DNA of 64,000 nt from Lentilactobacillus otakiensis DSM 19908 = JCM 15040 (GTDB lineage Bacteria > Bacillota > Bacilli > Lactobacillales > Lactobacillaceae): positions 141,058 to 205,057 of the forward strand of contig NZ_AZED01000003.1 in assembly GCF_001434145.1 (NCBI RefSeq). The letters are read 5' to 3'. This document shows positions 54,314 through 62,288 of this stretch, in pieces. Numbering within the stretch: the stretch's first letter is position 1; every line of letters begins with the position of its first letter. The position numbers and the translations under genes were made by a program. The notes below the pieces were generated by a model. It saw only the letters and a list, made by a program, of their open reading frames with translations. It had not been told where the DNA came from and searched no databases.

Positions 54314-55143
54314 TATCCAAGCAAGTGAACGTGATATTTGGCAGTCATCTTACGAAGCGTTTTGAAGAGCACGGCCTGTTGTTCACGAGTGCCAGAGATT
54401 TCGAGGTAAAACGAATACACGCCAAGCTGGGTTTTAACCGGCAGTGACATGATCGTCACCAAATTGAGTTGGTTGTCAGCCAAATACCCTAGAATATCAT
54501 AGAGTGTTCCGGGGTGATCGTTGGAAGAAGGGGTGACAAATAGTGGTGCTTTGAATTGGTCCGTGGCTAAGTGCTGCTGAGAAAGTGCTTCAAGATCAGC
54601 AGCTTGGGATTTAAAAATAATGAATCTCGTACTGTTATCATCTTGGTCAGCAACATTATTCATCATTAATGGCACCGATAGATCTGCCATCTGTGATTGG
54701 GGAATAATCGCTGCATCACCCAATTCACCATTTTGAAATTTTTCTAATGAAATCATATTCGATGAAGTTGTGATAATTTGGACGTCGGGCATCGAGGTCA
54801 ACAGTTGTTGACACTGGCCTTCCGTCTTGAATTGGACATAGATTCGCTTAATTTGATTGAGCTCAGTCACATTGGCAACCAACCCAAAGTCGACTGGGAT
54901 CGTCATTTCGCCGATTTCCGTAACGTCAGCGGATTGTAAACGTTGTAGAGTTGCGGACACATAACCGTCAAGCTGGTTTTCAAGCGGCAGCAAGCCAATG
55001 TCATCGCCGGAAACAGCTTGGTACACTTGATCGAAAGTGGGATGATAGTCAAAAGAGATATCGGAAAATGGCTGGGCTTTAAGATAAGCTTTTGCGGCCG
55101 CATCAGCAAAGGTGCCTGCGGGTCCAAGAACTGAAAATTTCAT
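54301..55143 (-). CDS. pheA: prephenate dehydratase
   Basis: A 280-residue monofunctional prephenate dehydratase, converting prephenate to phenylpyruvate for phenylalanine synthesis. The periplasmic-binding-like catalytic domain begins FSVLGPAGTFADAAAKAY and includes LLPLENQLDGYV; the TRFIIF motif with the catalytic Thr-Arg-Phe is in NSTRFIIFKS. The C-terminal ACT domain (HPGTLYDILGYLADNQLNLVTIMSLP, and FYLEISG) senses phenylalanine. AAGGTGG precedes the ATG. No other aromatic-pathway gene is nearby. The end overlaps panE on the other strand. Confidence 0.9.
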   Translation of the reverse strand: MKFSVLGPAGTFADAAAKAYLKAQPFSDISFDYHPTFDQVYQAVSGDDIGLLPLENQLDGYVSATLQRLQSADVTEIGEMTIPVDFGLVANVTELNQIKRIYVQFKTEGQCQQLLTSMPDVQIITTSSNMISLEKFQNGELGDAAIIPQSQMADLSVPLMMNNVADQDDNSTRFIIFKSQAADLEALSQQHLATDQFKAPLFVTPSSNDHPGTLYDILGYLADNQLNLVTIMSLPVKTQLGVYSFYLEISGTREQQAVLFKTLRKMTAKYHVHLLGYYAV

Positions 55144-55230
55144 AGAATAACCACCTTGTCCTTAAATTCAGATAATGCTTTTATTATCGCATATCAAGTT
55201 TTGAAAAAATGGTAAAAATGAAAGAAAAAC

Positions 55231-55283
55231 CTCTTAGTATCGATGGAATCCGGAAACTTCCTGATACTAGGAGATTTTTTGCT
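55231..55283. terminator. bidirectional hairpin between pheA and the hydrolase, possible attenuator
   Basis: CTCTTAGTATC pairs with GATACTAGGAG and has T-runs on both strands. No plus-strand gene ends here, so it may be a leader attenuator for pheA (88 bp upstream of its start) or simple insulation. The rest of the 306-bp gap shows TATAAT at 55306-55311 as a possible -10 for the hydrolase, and no gene. Confidence 0.6.
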
Positions 55284-55449
55284 TACCTGATTGTAATATC
55301 GTAGGTATAATAACCAGTATGCCTGCAAATCGCCGTAATACTTCAGCATTCGAGCAGGTTCAATTTGTTAAACAAGAGTAAAGTTGTTTGACTTACCTCA
55401 ACCTAATAACTACCATTAATACTATCATTAAAGGAGCGTTACGAAACCA

Positions 55450-56397
55450 ATGAAATTATCAAGTATCAAACCATCACCATTTAAATCAGTCATTCTGCCA
55501 CTGACAGCAATTACTGCCGGTAGCTTTTGGATCAGTCTCAAATTGTTTGATATTGCGTTCAAACGGGTTGACTACGTGCCCGAAACTTCTAAAGAAAAAC
55601 AGCAATACGCCGATCAATATTATGAATATGTCGACTGGTTCCACAAGATGCCCTCTGAGGAGTGGTATTTGAACCGCGACGACCCTGACAAAAAGATGGT
55701 GGCGACTTATATTCCCGCTGAAGGGATCGCCAAGAAGACTGTCATCATTGCCCATGGTTACAAGGGTAATCGTGAAACAATGGCTAACTATGCACAAATG
55801 TTCCACAACATGGGCTACAATGTCCTAACGCCCGATGATCGCGGCCATGGCGACAGTGCCGGCAAATACATCAGTTTTGGCTGGTTGGACAGATTGGATT
55901 ATTTGAAATGGATTGACCAAGTGATTGATCATGTTGGTGAAGATAGTAAAATTTTGCTATTCGGTGTCAGCATGGGTGGTGCCACCGTGGAAATGCTATC
56001 TGGTGAACGGCTGCCAACCCAGGTTAAGGCGATCATTGCCGATTGTGGCTATTCCAGCATCAAAGAAGAACTCACTTATTTATTGAAGAAACAATATCAT
56101 TTACCTGAATACCCAGTGGAACCAATGGTCAGTGAAATTAACAAACGGGCTGCCGGTTTTGGCCTCGACAGTGCTTCTTCCATGAAGCAGCTGGAGAAGA
56201 ACACCCGCCCAATCTTGTTCATTCATGGTGGTAAAGATACCTATGTGCCGTCATATATGGCTTACGAAAATTACCAAGCGACTCATGCTCCCAAACAGAT
56301 TTGGATCGTGCCCAACGCGACTCATGCGGAGAGCTTTTGGTATGATCCTGTCGCTTATAAGCGTCGGGTGCAAGAATTTTTGAGAACGTATTTTTAA
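55450..56397 (+). CDS. alpha/beta hydrolase with N-terminal membrane anchor
   Basis: A 315-residue serine hydrolase with one hydrophobic N-terminal segment (about residues 12-33). VIIAHGYKGNRETMANYAQMF holds the oxyanion loop, PDDRGHGDSAGKYISFGW follows, the nucleophile serine is in LFGVSMGGATVEM (about residue 176), the acid is in FIHGGKDTYVPS and the histidine in PNATHAESFW. It is likely a carboxylesterase or peptidase-like enzyme at the membrane; the substrate is unknown. AAAGGAG lies rather far (13 bases) from the ATG. A hairpin terminator follows. Confidence 0.82.
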   Translation: MKLSSIKPSPFKSVILPLTAITAGSFWISLKLFDIAFKRVDYVPETSKEKQQYADQYYEYVDWFHKMPSEEWYLNRDDPDKKMVATYIPAEGIAKKTVIIAHGYKGNRETMANYAQMFHNMGYNVLTPDDRGHGDSAGKYISFGWLDRLDYLKWIDQVIDHVGEDSKILLFGVSMGGATVEMLSGERLPTQVKAIIADCGYSSIKEELTYLLKKQYHLPEYPVEPMVSEINKRAAGFGLDSASSMKQLEKNTRPILFIHGGKDTYVPSYMAYENYQATHAPKQIWIVPNATHAESFWYDPVAYKRRVQEFLRTYF

Positions 56398-56415
56398 ATT
56401 GAATAACCAGCTGAA

Positions 56416-56452
56416 AAAATATCAAGTGTATGAAAATGCTTGGTATTTTTAT
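56416..56452 (+). terminator. terminator after the hydrolase
   Basis: AATATCAAG pairs with CTTGGTATT (one wobble), followed by TTTATTTT. Confidence 0.65.
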
Positions 56453-56579
56453 TTTGTATAAGTAACTGGATTATCATTTTCAGGCTTACAATGAACCCTT
56501 TTGTAATACTTACGAAAAGTAAGTGTAAATGCTGGCATTCCATTTTCAGCATGGCTATACTTAATAATTGAAACAAAGA

Positions 56580-56593
56580 TGTAAGCGCATCAT
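56580..56593 (+). promoter_or_regulatory. cre-like site upstream of pyruvate oxidase
   Basis: TGTAAGCGCATCAT resembles a cre site lacking one base in the right half. It is 30 bp before the start codon. Lactobacillus pox genes are known to be under CcpA control, which supports the reading. Confidence 0.45.
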
Positions 56594-56622
56594 ATTAATT
56601 TTTAAAACAAGGAGATTTTGTT

Positions 56623-58377
56623 ATGACTAAGATGATTGCAGGACAAGCTTTAGTTAAAGTACTTGAAGACTGGGGCGTGGACCACGTCTATGGAATTCCC
56701 GGCGGCTCAATTAATCATACTGTCGAAGGACTCTACCTTGAAAAAGATAAAATGAAGTATATCCAAGTCCGTCATGAAGAGGTTGGCGCAATCGCTGCTT
56801 CTGCCGACGCTAAATTTACCGGTAAGATCGGGGTTGCCTTTGGCTCAGCCGGTCCTGGTGCTACTCATTTGTTTAATGGTTTGTACGACGCCAAAATGGA
56901 TCACGTACCTGTTCTGGCTTTAGTTGGTCAAGTACCTCAGGCAACAATGAACACCAACTACTTCCAGGAAATGGATGAGACCCCAATGTTTAGTGACGTT
57001 GCCATTTATAACAAGCAAGTCACAACTGCCGATCAGATTCCTTACGTTGTCAATCAAGCAATCAAGGAAGCATACCGTCAAAAGGGTGTCGCTGTCGTTA
57101 TTTTGCCAGAGAACTTAACTTCTGAAGAAATTGACTATGCACCAACTAAGACACCATTGACAGTTGCTGATAACTTCAAACAAAGTGTTGATCCCAATGC
57201 TGTTGATGATACCTTGAAGATGATCAAGGAAGCTAAGCACCCATTGATTTATGCAGGTCGTGGCTTGCTCGGTGCCCGTGATACTTTAACCAAATTCTCG
57301 GAACAGTTTAATATTCCAGTTATGAATAGTGTTCCAGCAACTGGTGTTATCAGTACGGACCATCTAAACTTTGTTGGGACAACTGGTCGTCTTGGCACAA
57401 AGTCAGGATTTGAAGCCATTCAAAACGCTGATTTGATCTTATTCTTGGCCTCTGAATATCCATTTGCCAACTTCTGGCCTCAGGATACCAAGATGATCCA
57501 AGTTAATAACAATCCTTACGATATCGGTAAGCGAATCGATGTTGATTATGCCGTGATCGCTGATGCCAAGAGCTATCTGCAGGCAATGATTGATTCCGGT
57601 GAGAGCCGACCAAAGGATGCTTGGCTTGAAGCAAACCAAGAGAACAAGAAGAATTGGGATACTTGGTTGAATCAACTTGCTGACGATGACAGTGATGGTT
57701 TGAACGCTGAATCAGTGACAAAGAAGATCGCTGAAATGGCAGGGCCAAATGATACTTACGCGGTTGATACTGGCAATGTATCAGAGTGGAGTGTTCGTGG
57801 TTTACCAATGAACAAGAACCAGCGTTTCGCAATTTCTGGTTTGTTCGCAACTATGGGCTTTGGCCTTCCTGGTGGTATTGCCGGCGCTTTGAGTGTCCCT
57901 GATGGTCAAGCATGGTCGTTGTCTGGCGATGGTGGCTTCTCAATGGTTGTCCAAGACATCTTGACTCAAGTTCGTTATGGCTTACCAGTTATTAACGTCG
58001 TCTTTTCAAATGATCGCTTCGGTTTCATCTGGTACGAGCAGATGCAAACTAAGCAGCACTTCTATGGTGTTGATTTGAACGATGCTGACTGGGCTAAAGT
58101 CAGTGAAGGTCTTGGTGCCATTGGCTTTACTGTCAAGAGCATCAAAGATCTTGATGAAGTCTTTGCTAAAATCAAGGATCTTCAGGCTTCCGGCAACAAG
58201 AAGCCAATCGTGATCGATGCCAAAATCAAGCAGGATGACCCTGTCGCAACTGCCTTTATGCCACTTGATTCACAGAAGTATGGTGAAGAGACAGCCGAAG
58301 GATTTGCAAAGCAATATCACATTGATCGTAAACAACAACCATCTTTGGAAGAGATACTGCGTTCTAAAGAAGGCTAA
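56623..58377 (+). CDS. pox: pyruvate oxidase
   Basis: A 584-residue thiamine diphosphate/FAD enzyme that converts pyruvate, phosphate and oxygen to acetyl phosphate, CO2 and H2O2. HVYGIPGGSIN, the activating glutamate in VRHEEVGAIAA, GSAGPGATHLFNG and the ThDP motif GDGGFSMVVQDILTQVRYGLPVINVVFSNDRFG are clear; the middle domain (about 190-340) binds FAD. Length and order match Lactobacillus pyruvate oxidase. AAGGAGA precedes the ATG. Regulation by oxygen and glucose (CcpA) is likely. A related decarboxylase cannot be ruled out, but the HVYGIPGG start and the FMPLDSQKYGEETA end favour pyruvate oxidase. Confidence 0.92.
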   Translation: MTKMIAGQALVKVLEDWGVDHVYGIPGGSINHTVEGLYLEKDKMKYIQVRHEEVGAIAASADAKFTGKIGVAFGSAGPGATHLFNGLYDAKMDHVPVLALVGQVPQATMNTNYFQEMDETPMFSDVAIYNKQVTTADQIPYVVNQAIKEAYRQKGVAVVILPENLTSEEIDYAPTKTPLTVADNFKQSVDPNAVDDTLKMIKEAKHPLIYAGRGLLGARDTLTKFSEQFNIPVMNSVPATGVISTDHLNFVGTTGRLGTKSGFEAIQNADLILFLASEYPFANFWPQDTKMIQVNNNPYDIGKRIDVDYAVIADAKSYLQAMIDSGESRPKDAWLEANQENKKNWDTWLNQLADDDSDGLNAESVTKKIAEMAGPNDTYAVDTGNVSEWSVRGLPMNKNQRFAISGLFATMGFGLPGGIAGALSVPDGQAWSLSGDGGFSMVVQDILTQVRYGLPVINVVFSNDRFGFIWYEQMQTKQHFYGVDLNDADWAKVSEGLGAIGFTVKSIKDLDEVFAKIKDLQASGNKKPIVIDAKIKQDDPVATAFMPLDSQKYGEETAEGFAKQYHIDRKQQPSLEEILRSKEG

Positions 58378-58389
58378 TCGCAACGTTAA

Positions 58390-58423
58390 AGGGCAAGTGT
58401 TCTCGATGAACACTTGCCCTTTT
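58390..58423 (+). terminator. strong terminator after pyruvate oxidase
   Basis: GGGCAAGTGTTC and GAACACTTGCCC make a perfect 12-bp stem followed by TTTT. Confidence 0.9.
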
Positions 58424-58666
58424 GTGTTAATTTTACAAAAATATTACAAAGCTTTACCAATACGGAAGCATGTTAATTTTGTGAATTACTAAATAGTAAA
58501 ACGTTATTATATCAAGCTATTCATCACCAATTAGATTGTGCATAATCAAATAGTAACCGCTAACTTAATATTTGCTTAAGGCGTTAATTGTTACGCCAAT
58601 ATTTCATTGACATCTTATTGTAACGTGGCATAATGAATTTAATCTTTAAGGGAGGTATCACTGATT

Positions 58667-59077
58667 ATGAAAAAATTTGCAACAATTATTACTGTAGCTT
58701 CATTGGCATTACCACTTGCTTTGGCAGCACCAATTTCTGTTTCTGCTGCAGCCACAACCACAACTACTAAAACAGCCACCAAGGGTGTGACTCTGACACT
58801 CGGCAACCCTGGCGTTACCACCTACAAGAAAGCTAAAACGTTCCACACTAAGGATACTTCACCAGTTGTCTTTAAGGCATTGTTCTATGCTGACGCCGGC
58901 AAAGCAACCTTCACCAAGAAGGGCACTTTAAAAGCTCACTCAACTTGGAAAGTAACTAAGGCTGTTAAGACCGTGGCTACTGGCAAGTACAAGGCTCATA
59001 CATTCTACTATGTCAAAGGCCAAGGCTACGTTTATGCATCAGCACTCACTAAGGGTGCCGCAGTGAACGCAGATTAA
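58667..59077 (+). CDS. small secreted cationic protein
   Basis: A 136-residue protein with a clear signal peptide (MKKFATIITVASLALPLALA, cleavage likely after VSA near residue 27) and a Thr-rich start of the mature chain. The mature part, about 108 residues, is very rich in Lys, Thr and Ala. The ending KYKAHTFYYVKGQGYVYASAL resembles the repeat units of cell-wall-binding or surface-layer-associated domains, but I cannot name the family. GGGAGG precedes the ATG at a slightly long distance. It is monocistronic with a terminator at 59121. Confidence 0.75.
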   Translation: MKKFATIITVASLALPLALAAPISVSAAATTTTTKTATKGVTLTLGNPGVTTYKKAKTFHTKDTSPVVFKALFYADAGKATFTKKGTLKAHSTWKVTKAVKTVATGKYKAHTFYYVKGQGYVYASALTKGAAVNAD

Positions 59078-59120
59078 TTTAAATTGAAATAAATGATTAA
59101 GCTTCATCCTTCTATAATCT

Positions 59121-59155
59121 GGTCAAAGGCAATTCACGTTGCCCTTGGCCTTTTT
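59121..59155 (+). terminator. terminator after the secreted protein
   Basis: GGTCAAAGGCAA pairs with TTGCCCTTGGCC, followed by five T. Confidence 0.8.
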
Positions 59156-59240
59156 ATATGGGATGAGCTCGGGGTTGTTCATGTATAAATCTGCTGATCA
59201 GTTTTATACTTAAAGCAGTACATATCACGGGAGGATTAAT

Positions 59241-59996
59241 ATGAGCGATACTAAAAAAACTTTAACTTTAATCACTGGGGCCGACAGGGGAATCGGTTTT
59301 GAAACGGCAATGGCGTTGGCCAAACTTGGTCAGCATATTTTGCTGGGATCCCGGGATCGTGATCGCGGAATAGAAGCAGTGAATAAAATCAAGGACGCCG
59401 GTTACGATGCTGAATTGATCGTTCTGGATGTGACAAGTCAGGATGATATTAGTCGCGCTCAAGCGACAGTGAATAAGAAATATGGTCATTTGGATATTTT
59501 GATCAACAATGCTGGGATCGCTTTGGATAATCACAAAGATGCGGCGATTCTTTCGGTGGATGTGATCCGCAAAGAATTTGACGTCAATTTTTTCGGTACT
59601 GTTAGCATGATTCAAGCATTCATTCCGTTACTGAAAAAGTCGCCATCAGCCAAAATTATCAATGTATCAAGCAACATGGGGTCATTGGGCTTGGCTTCCG
59701 ATCCAAATTCTCGTTTCTACAAGGTGAGTTCTTTAGGATATCAATCCTCCAAAGCCGCGGTCAATTTCGCGACAATTACATTTGCCAAAGAACTGGCAGA
59801 TACCCACATTACCGTGAATTCCGTGAACCCAGGCTGGACCGCAACTGCATTTGGTGGTCGGGATACTAACCAACCGGCACCAGTAGGGATGCAGTCGGTC
59901 CAAAAGGGTGCCCAGCAGATTATCAAATTGGCCAGTGATCCGCGAAATGATTTGAACGGGACGTTTACAGAGAATGAGGGGACGTTGCCGTGGTAA
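59241..59996 (+). CDS. short-chain dehydrogenase/reductase
   Basis: A 251-residue SDR of the classical type. The cofactor motif is TGADRGIGFE (about residues 13-22), with a basic/acidic SRDRDRG loop suggesting NADP(H); NNAGI (about 89-93) and the catalytic Ser in NVSSNMGSLGL with YQSSKAA (Tyr and Lys) follow. NPGWTATAFGG is the substrate loop. The closest known group is carbonyl reductase-like SDRs; the substrate is unknown. GGGAGGA precedes the ATG. It is not obviously linked to the toxin-antitoxin pair that follows. Confidence 0.87.
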   Translation: MSDTKKTLTLITGADRGIGFETAMALAKLGQHILLGSRDRDRGIEAVNKIKDAGYDAELIVLDVTSQDDISRAQATVNKKYGHLDILINNAGIALDNHKDAAILSVDVIRKEFDVNFFGTVSMIQAFIPLLKKSPSAKIINVSSNMGSLGLASDPNSRFYKVSSLGYQSSKAAVNFATITFAKELADTHITVNSVNPGWTATAFGGRDTNQPAPVGMQSVQKGAQQIIKLASDPRNDLNGTFTENEGTLPW

Positions 59997-60088
59997 TCTT
60001 TTTAGAATTACCACGATATATGTCTAACATAGTACATTTGCTTTGCATTTTACATGTATCGTGTTAATGTAATGTTGAGGTGAGGAAA

Positions 60089-60367
60089 ATGTTAGATATT
60101 AGAAATAAAAAGGTTTCAATTTCCGTTAAAACTAACCTATCTGATAAAGAAAAAGCCGCTGAAATATTTGATTCACTTGGACTAAATCTTTCAACAGCCA
60201 TCAACATTTTTATTAAAAAAAGCATTGCTGAAGGTGGACTACCCTTCGATGTTAGGGATCCATTTTATAGTGAAGCAAATCAAGCAGAATTGGACCGTCG
60301 ATTCAAGAAAATTGATGAAGGCAAGGACATTCACTCACATAAATTGTTGAATGACGGTGACAAGTAA
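60089..60367 (+). CDS. relB: RelB/DinJ-family antitoxin
   Basis: A 92-residue ribbon-helix-helix antitoxin: KKVSISVKTNLSDKEKAAEIFDSLGLNLSTAINIFIKKSIAEGGLPF is the RelB/DinJ DNA-binding and dimer part, and the charged C-terminal half wraps the toxin. The ATG at 60089 is used, with GAGGTGAGG upstream. It neutralises the toxin encoded two bases downstream, and such proteins repress their own operon; the upstream region contains TACAT/ATGTA-type inverted elements around 60030-60060. Confidence 0.87.
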   Translation: MLDIRNKKVSISVKTNLSDKEKAAEIFDSLGLNLSTAINIFIKKSIAEGGLPFDVRDPFYSEANQAELDRRFKKIDEGKDIHSHKLLNDGDK

Positions 60368-60369
60368 AC

Positions 60370-60624
60370 ATGTCAATTGAATTTTTGGATGAGGCTTGGG
60401 ACGAATACGTTGGATGGCAAGCACAGGATCATAAAACTCTAAAGCGTATTAATAATCTCATCAAATCTATAAAACGAGACGGGCTCAATAATGGCATAGG
60501 AAAGCCGGAACGATTGAGGTATCAGGATGGTTGGCCACGTAGAATTAATGATAAAGATCGATTGGTGTACACGGTAAAAGACAACCATTTGATTATTGTT
60601 TCATATAAGAATCATTATGAGTAA
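60370..60624 (+). CDS. yoeB: YoeB/Txe-family mRNA interferase toxin
   Basis: An 84-residue RelE-superfamily toxin of exactly YoeB length. The catalytic residues of E. coli YoeB have counterparts here: Glu47 in GKPERLR, Arg64 in DRLVYTV and His82 in KNHYE. It cleaves mRNA on the ribosome when freed from antitoxin. It begins two bases after the antitoxin stop. YoeB is usually paired with a YefM-type antitoxin; here the partner is RelB/DinJ-type. Confidence 0.88.
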   Translation: MSIEFLDEAWDEYVGWQAQDHKTLKRINNLIKSIKRDGLNNGIGKPERLRYQDGWPRRINDKDRLVYTVKDNHLIIVSYKNHYE

Positions 60625-60679
60625 CTGAAAAGGCAAATTTTGGTAATCATTGTTTTGAGAGTTAGTAAGGAAAATCAGA

Positions 60680-60716
60680 AAAAACGAGACCGGGAAAAAA
60701 TTCCGGTCTCGTTTTC
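60680..60716. terminator. bidirectional terminator
   Basis: AAAACGAGACCGG and CCGGTCTCGTTTT form a perfect 13-bp stem between the toxin gene and the convergent dehydrogenase. Confidence 0.9.
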
Positions 60717-60730
60717 TTTATACAATTAAA

Positions 60731-61705
60731 TTAAAGTTCCACACCATTCACAATGTAATCAGGCTTATTACCTTTATCCATCGCAACGGTATTTTTAGCA
60801 ACAATTTCTGCCATGGCATCACGAGCTTCAACTGTGGCATTACCAATATGTGGGGTCAAGATGACGTTCTTCAATGACTTAAAGCCATCGTCAACTTTTG
60901 GTTCAGCTTCATAAACATCCAAGCCAGCACCAGCGATTTCGTGGTTCTTCAATGCTTCAAGTAAAGCAGCTTCATCAATGAGTGGACCACGAGCAGCGTT
61001 GATTAACATGGCGCTGTCTTTCATTTCCTTAAATTGTTTTGCGCCCAACAAATGATGGGTTTCAGGAGTAGCCGGTGCGTGCAATGTAATGACATCGGCG
61101 TTCTTAACGATGTCATCAACGCTGGCAAACTTCGCTCCGAGCTTTTCTTCAGTTGCAGAATCGAGTTGGTGACGTTGGTTGTAGAGGATCTTCATATCAA
61201 ATGCATGCATTCTCTTGGCAACGGCTTGGCCAATTTGGCCCATGCCAATGATCCCCAAGGTTTTACCAGCCAATTCGTGGCCGAGGAAGAATAGTGGTGC
61301 CCAACCGGTAAAGCCCTTTGTCCGCATCAGTTCATCGCCTTCAACGACTCTGTGCGCCAAACTGATCATTAAGGCACATGTTACTTCAGCCGTTGAAGTC
61401 GTTGAAACTTTTGGTGTGTTGGTAACAGGAATGCCTTTTGATTTGGCGTAATCGGTATCGATGTTGTTAAAACCGGCACCATAATTAGCGATCAACTTCA
61501 GGTTTGGCGCTGCGTCAATCACATCCGAATCAACTTTCGTGGAAAGTGGCGTGATCAAGAAGTCAATGTCGGTTACCCGCTTACTCAGTTCATCCTTGGT
61601 GATGAGGTTTTGACTGTCATCAAAGACGTCAATTTCCAAACCGGCATCCTTGAGAATGTTCATTGCGTGTTCTGGAATCCTACCTGCAATTAATACTTTT
61701 GACAT
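60731..61705 (-). CDS. D-isomer 2-hydroxyacid dehydrogenase
   Basis: A 324-residue NAD(P)-dependent D-2-hydroxyacid dehydrogenase. The substrate domain holds NYGAGFNNID, the Rossmann motif is GIIGMGQIGQAVAKRM (about 146-161), the catalytic Arg is in INAARGPLIDE, the Glu in VYEAEPKVDD and the His in LTPHIGNAT. Family members reduce glyoxylate, hydroxypyruvate or branched-chain keto acids. The short Rossmann loop (NQRHQL) suggests NADPH use. The ATG at 61705 is chosen because GGGAGTG precedes it. It diverges from the T-box/brnQ unit. Confidence 0.87.
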   Translation of the reverse strand: MSKVLIAGRIPEHAMNILKDAGLEIDVFDDSQNLITKDELSKRVTDIDFLITPLSTKVDSDVIDAAPNLKLIANYGAGFNNIDTDYAKSKGIPVTNTPKVSTTSTAEVTCALMISLAHRVVEGDELMRTKGFTGWAPLFFLGHELAGKTLGIIGMGQIGQAVAKRMHAFDMKILYNQRHQLDSATEEKLGAKFASVDDIVKNADVITLHAPATPETHHLLGAKQFKEMKDSAMLINAARGPLIDEAALLEALKNHEIAGAGLDVYEAEPKVDDGFKSLKNVILTPHIGNATVEARDAMAEIVAKNTVAMDKGNKPDYIVNGVEL

Positions 61706-61814
61706 AAACTCACTCCCTAACAAATATTTTATACAACTCCATTATAGGGCATGTTGGGGGTGAAATGAAATCGCTTCCCTCTTTTCAATTTGGCGACAAC
61801 TTCAAATTTACATG

Positions 61815-61846
61815 TTGACATTGTCATGATAGACGATTAAGATAAT
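61815..61846 (+). promoter_or_regulatory. promoter of the brnQ T-box transcript
   Basis: TTGACA at 61815-61820 with TAAGAT at 61838-61843 (17-base spacing). The T-box leader begins just after. Confidence 0.5.
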
Positions 61847-61849
61847 GGT

Positions 61850-62140
61850 TAAATAATTAGAAAACGCTGTGAGAAAGCTGAGTAGCGTTGTGACATCCAG
61901 AAGCGAGCTTCGTTTGGTGAGAGGAAGCAGGGTCGACAACGTGAAAATCCCTTTTGAGCGATGTACCGAAGAATAATTAGTAACGTGCATTGGTGACACC
62001 CATTATCGTGTTAGCGTATCGCTTCTTTGAGGCCGTACGTGAAAGGCAGTTTTAGTAATAATTCTGCAAATATAAGGTGGTACAGTGCAGTAGGCGCCCT
62101 TAGTTCAGCATTAGCTGGATTAGGGGCGCTTTTTATTTTT
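61850..62140 (+). ncRNA. T-box leader, specifier read as AUC (isoleucine)
   Basis: Stem I, with GAGTAGCG on the 5' side and AACGTGAAAATCCC on the 3' side of the specifier loop; by the same alignment as for the panE leader, the specifier is ATC at 61947-61949, an isoleucine codon. The T-box motif AAGGTGGTACAGTGCAG lies at 62074-62090. The terminator GGCGCCCTTA paired with the GGGGCGC side, then TTTTTATTTTT, covers 62092-62139. It controls brnQ, a branched-chain amino acid importer, in agreement with the specifier. Confidence 0.88.
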
Positions 62141-62189
62141 TCAGTACATAGTTCTCTAATTAATCATTTAAAGAAAAGAGTTGGTGGAA

Positions 62190-62288
62190 ATGAAATCCCA
62201 GATTGATATTAGTCCGATTAAAATCGAAATTCGCAAATTATTGAAAACAAAAGGAGATCTACATTTATGCAAGAATTACATGACTTGA
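62190..62288 (+). CDS. Ile-rich 32-residue leader ORF overlapping brnQ
   Basis: An ATG at 62190 after GGTGGAA opens MKSQIDISPIKIEIRKLLK..., with five isoleucine codons among residues 5-14, and ends at 62288, 22 bases inside brnQ in another frame. It lies after the T-box terminator, contains the brnQ ribosome site, and would be translated only on read-through. It may be a leader peptide that couples or tunes brnQ translation to isoleucine supply. Confidence 0.4.
   Translation: MKSQIDISPIKIEIRKLLKTKGDLHLCKNYMT

Noticed and set aside
61808..61999. 63-codon minus-strand ORF
   Set aside because: It is antisense to the stem I region of the brnQ T-box leader; the RNA structure explains the conservation.
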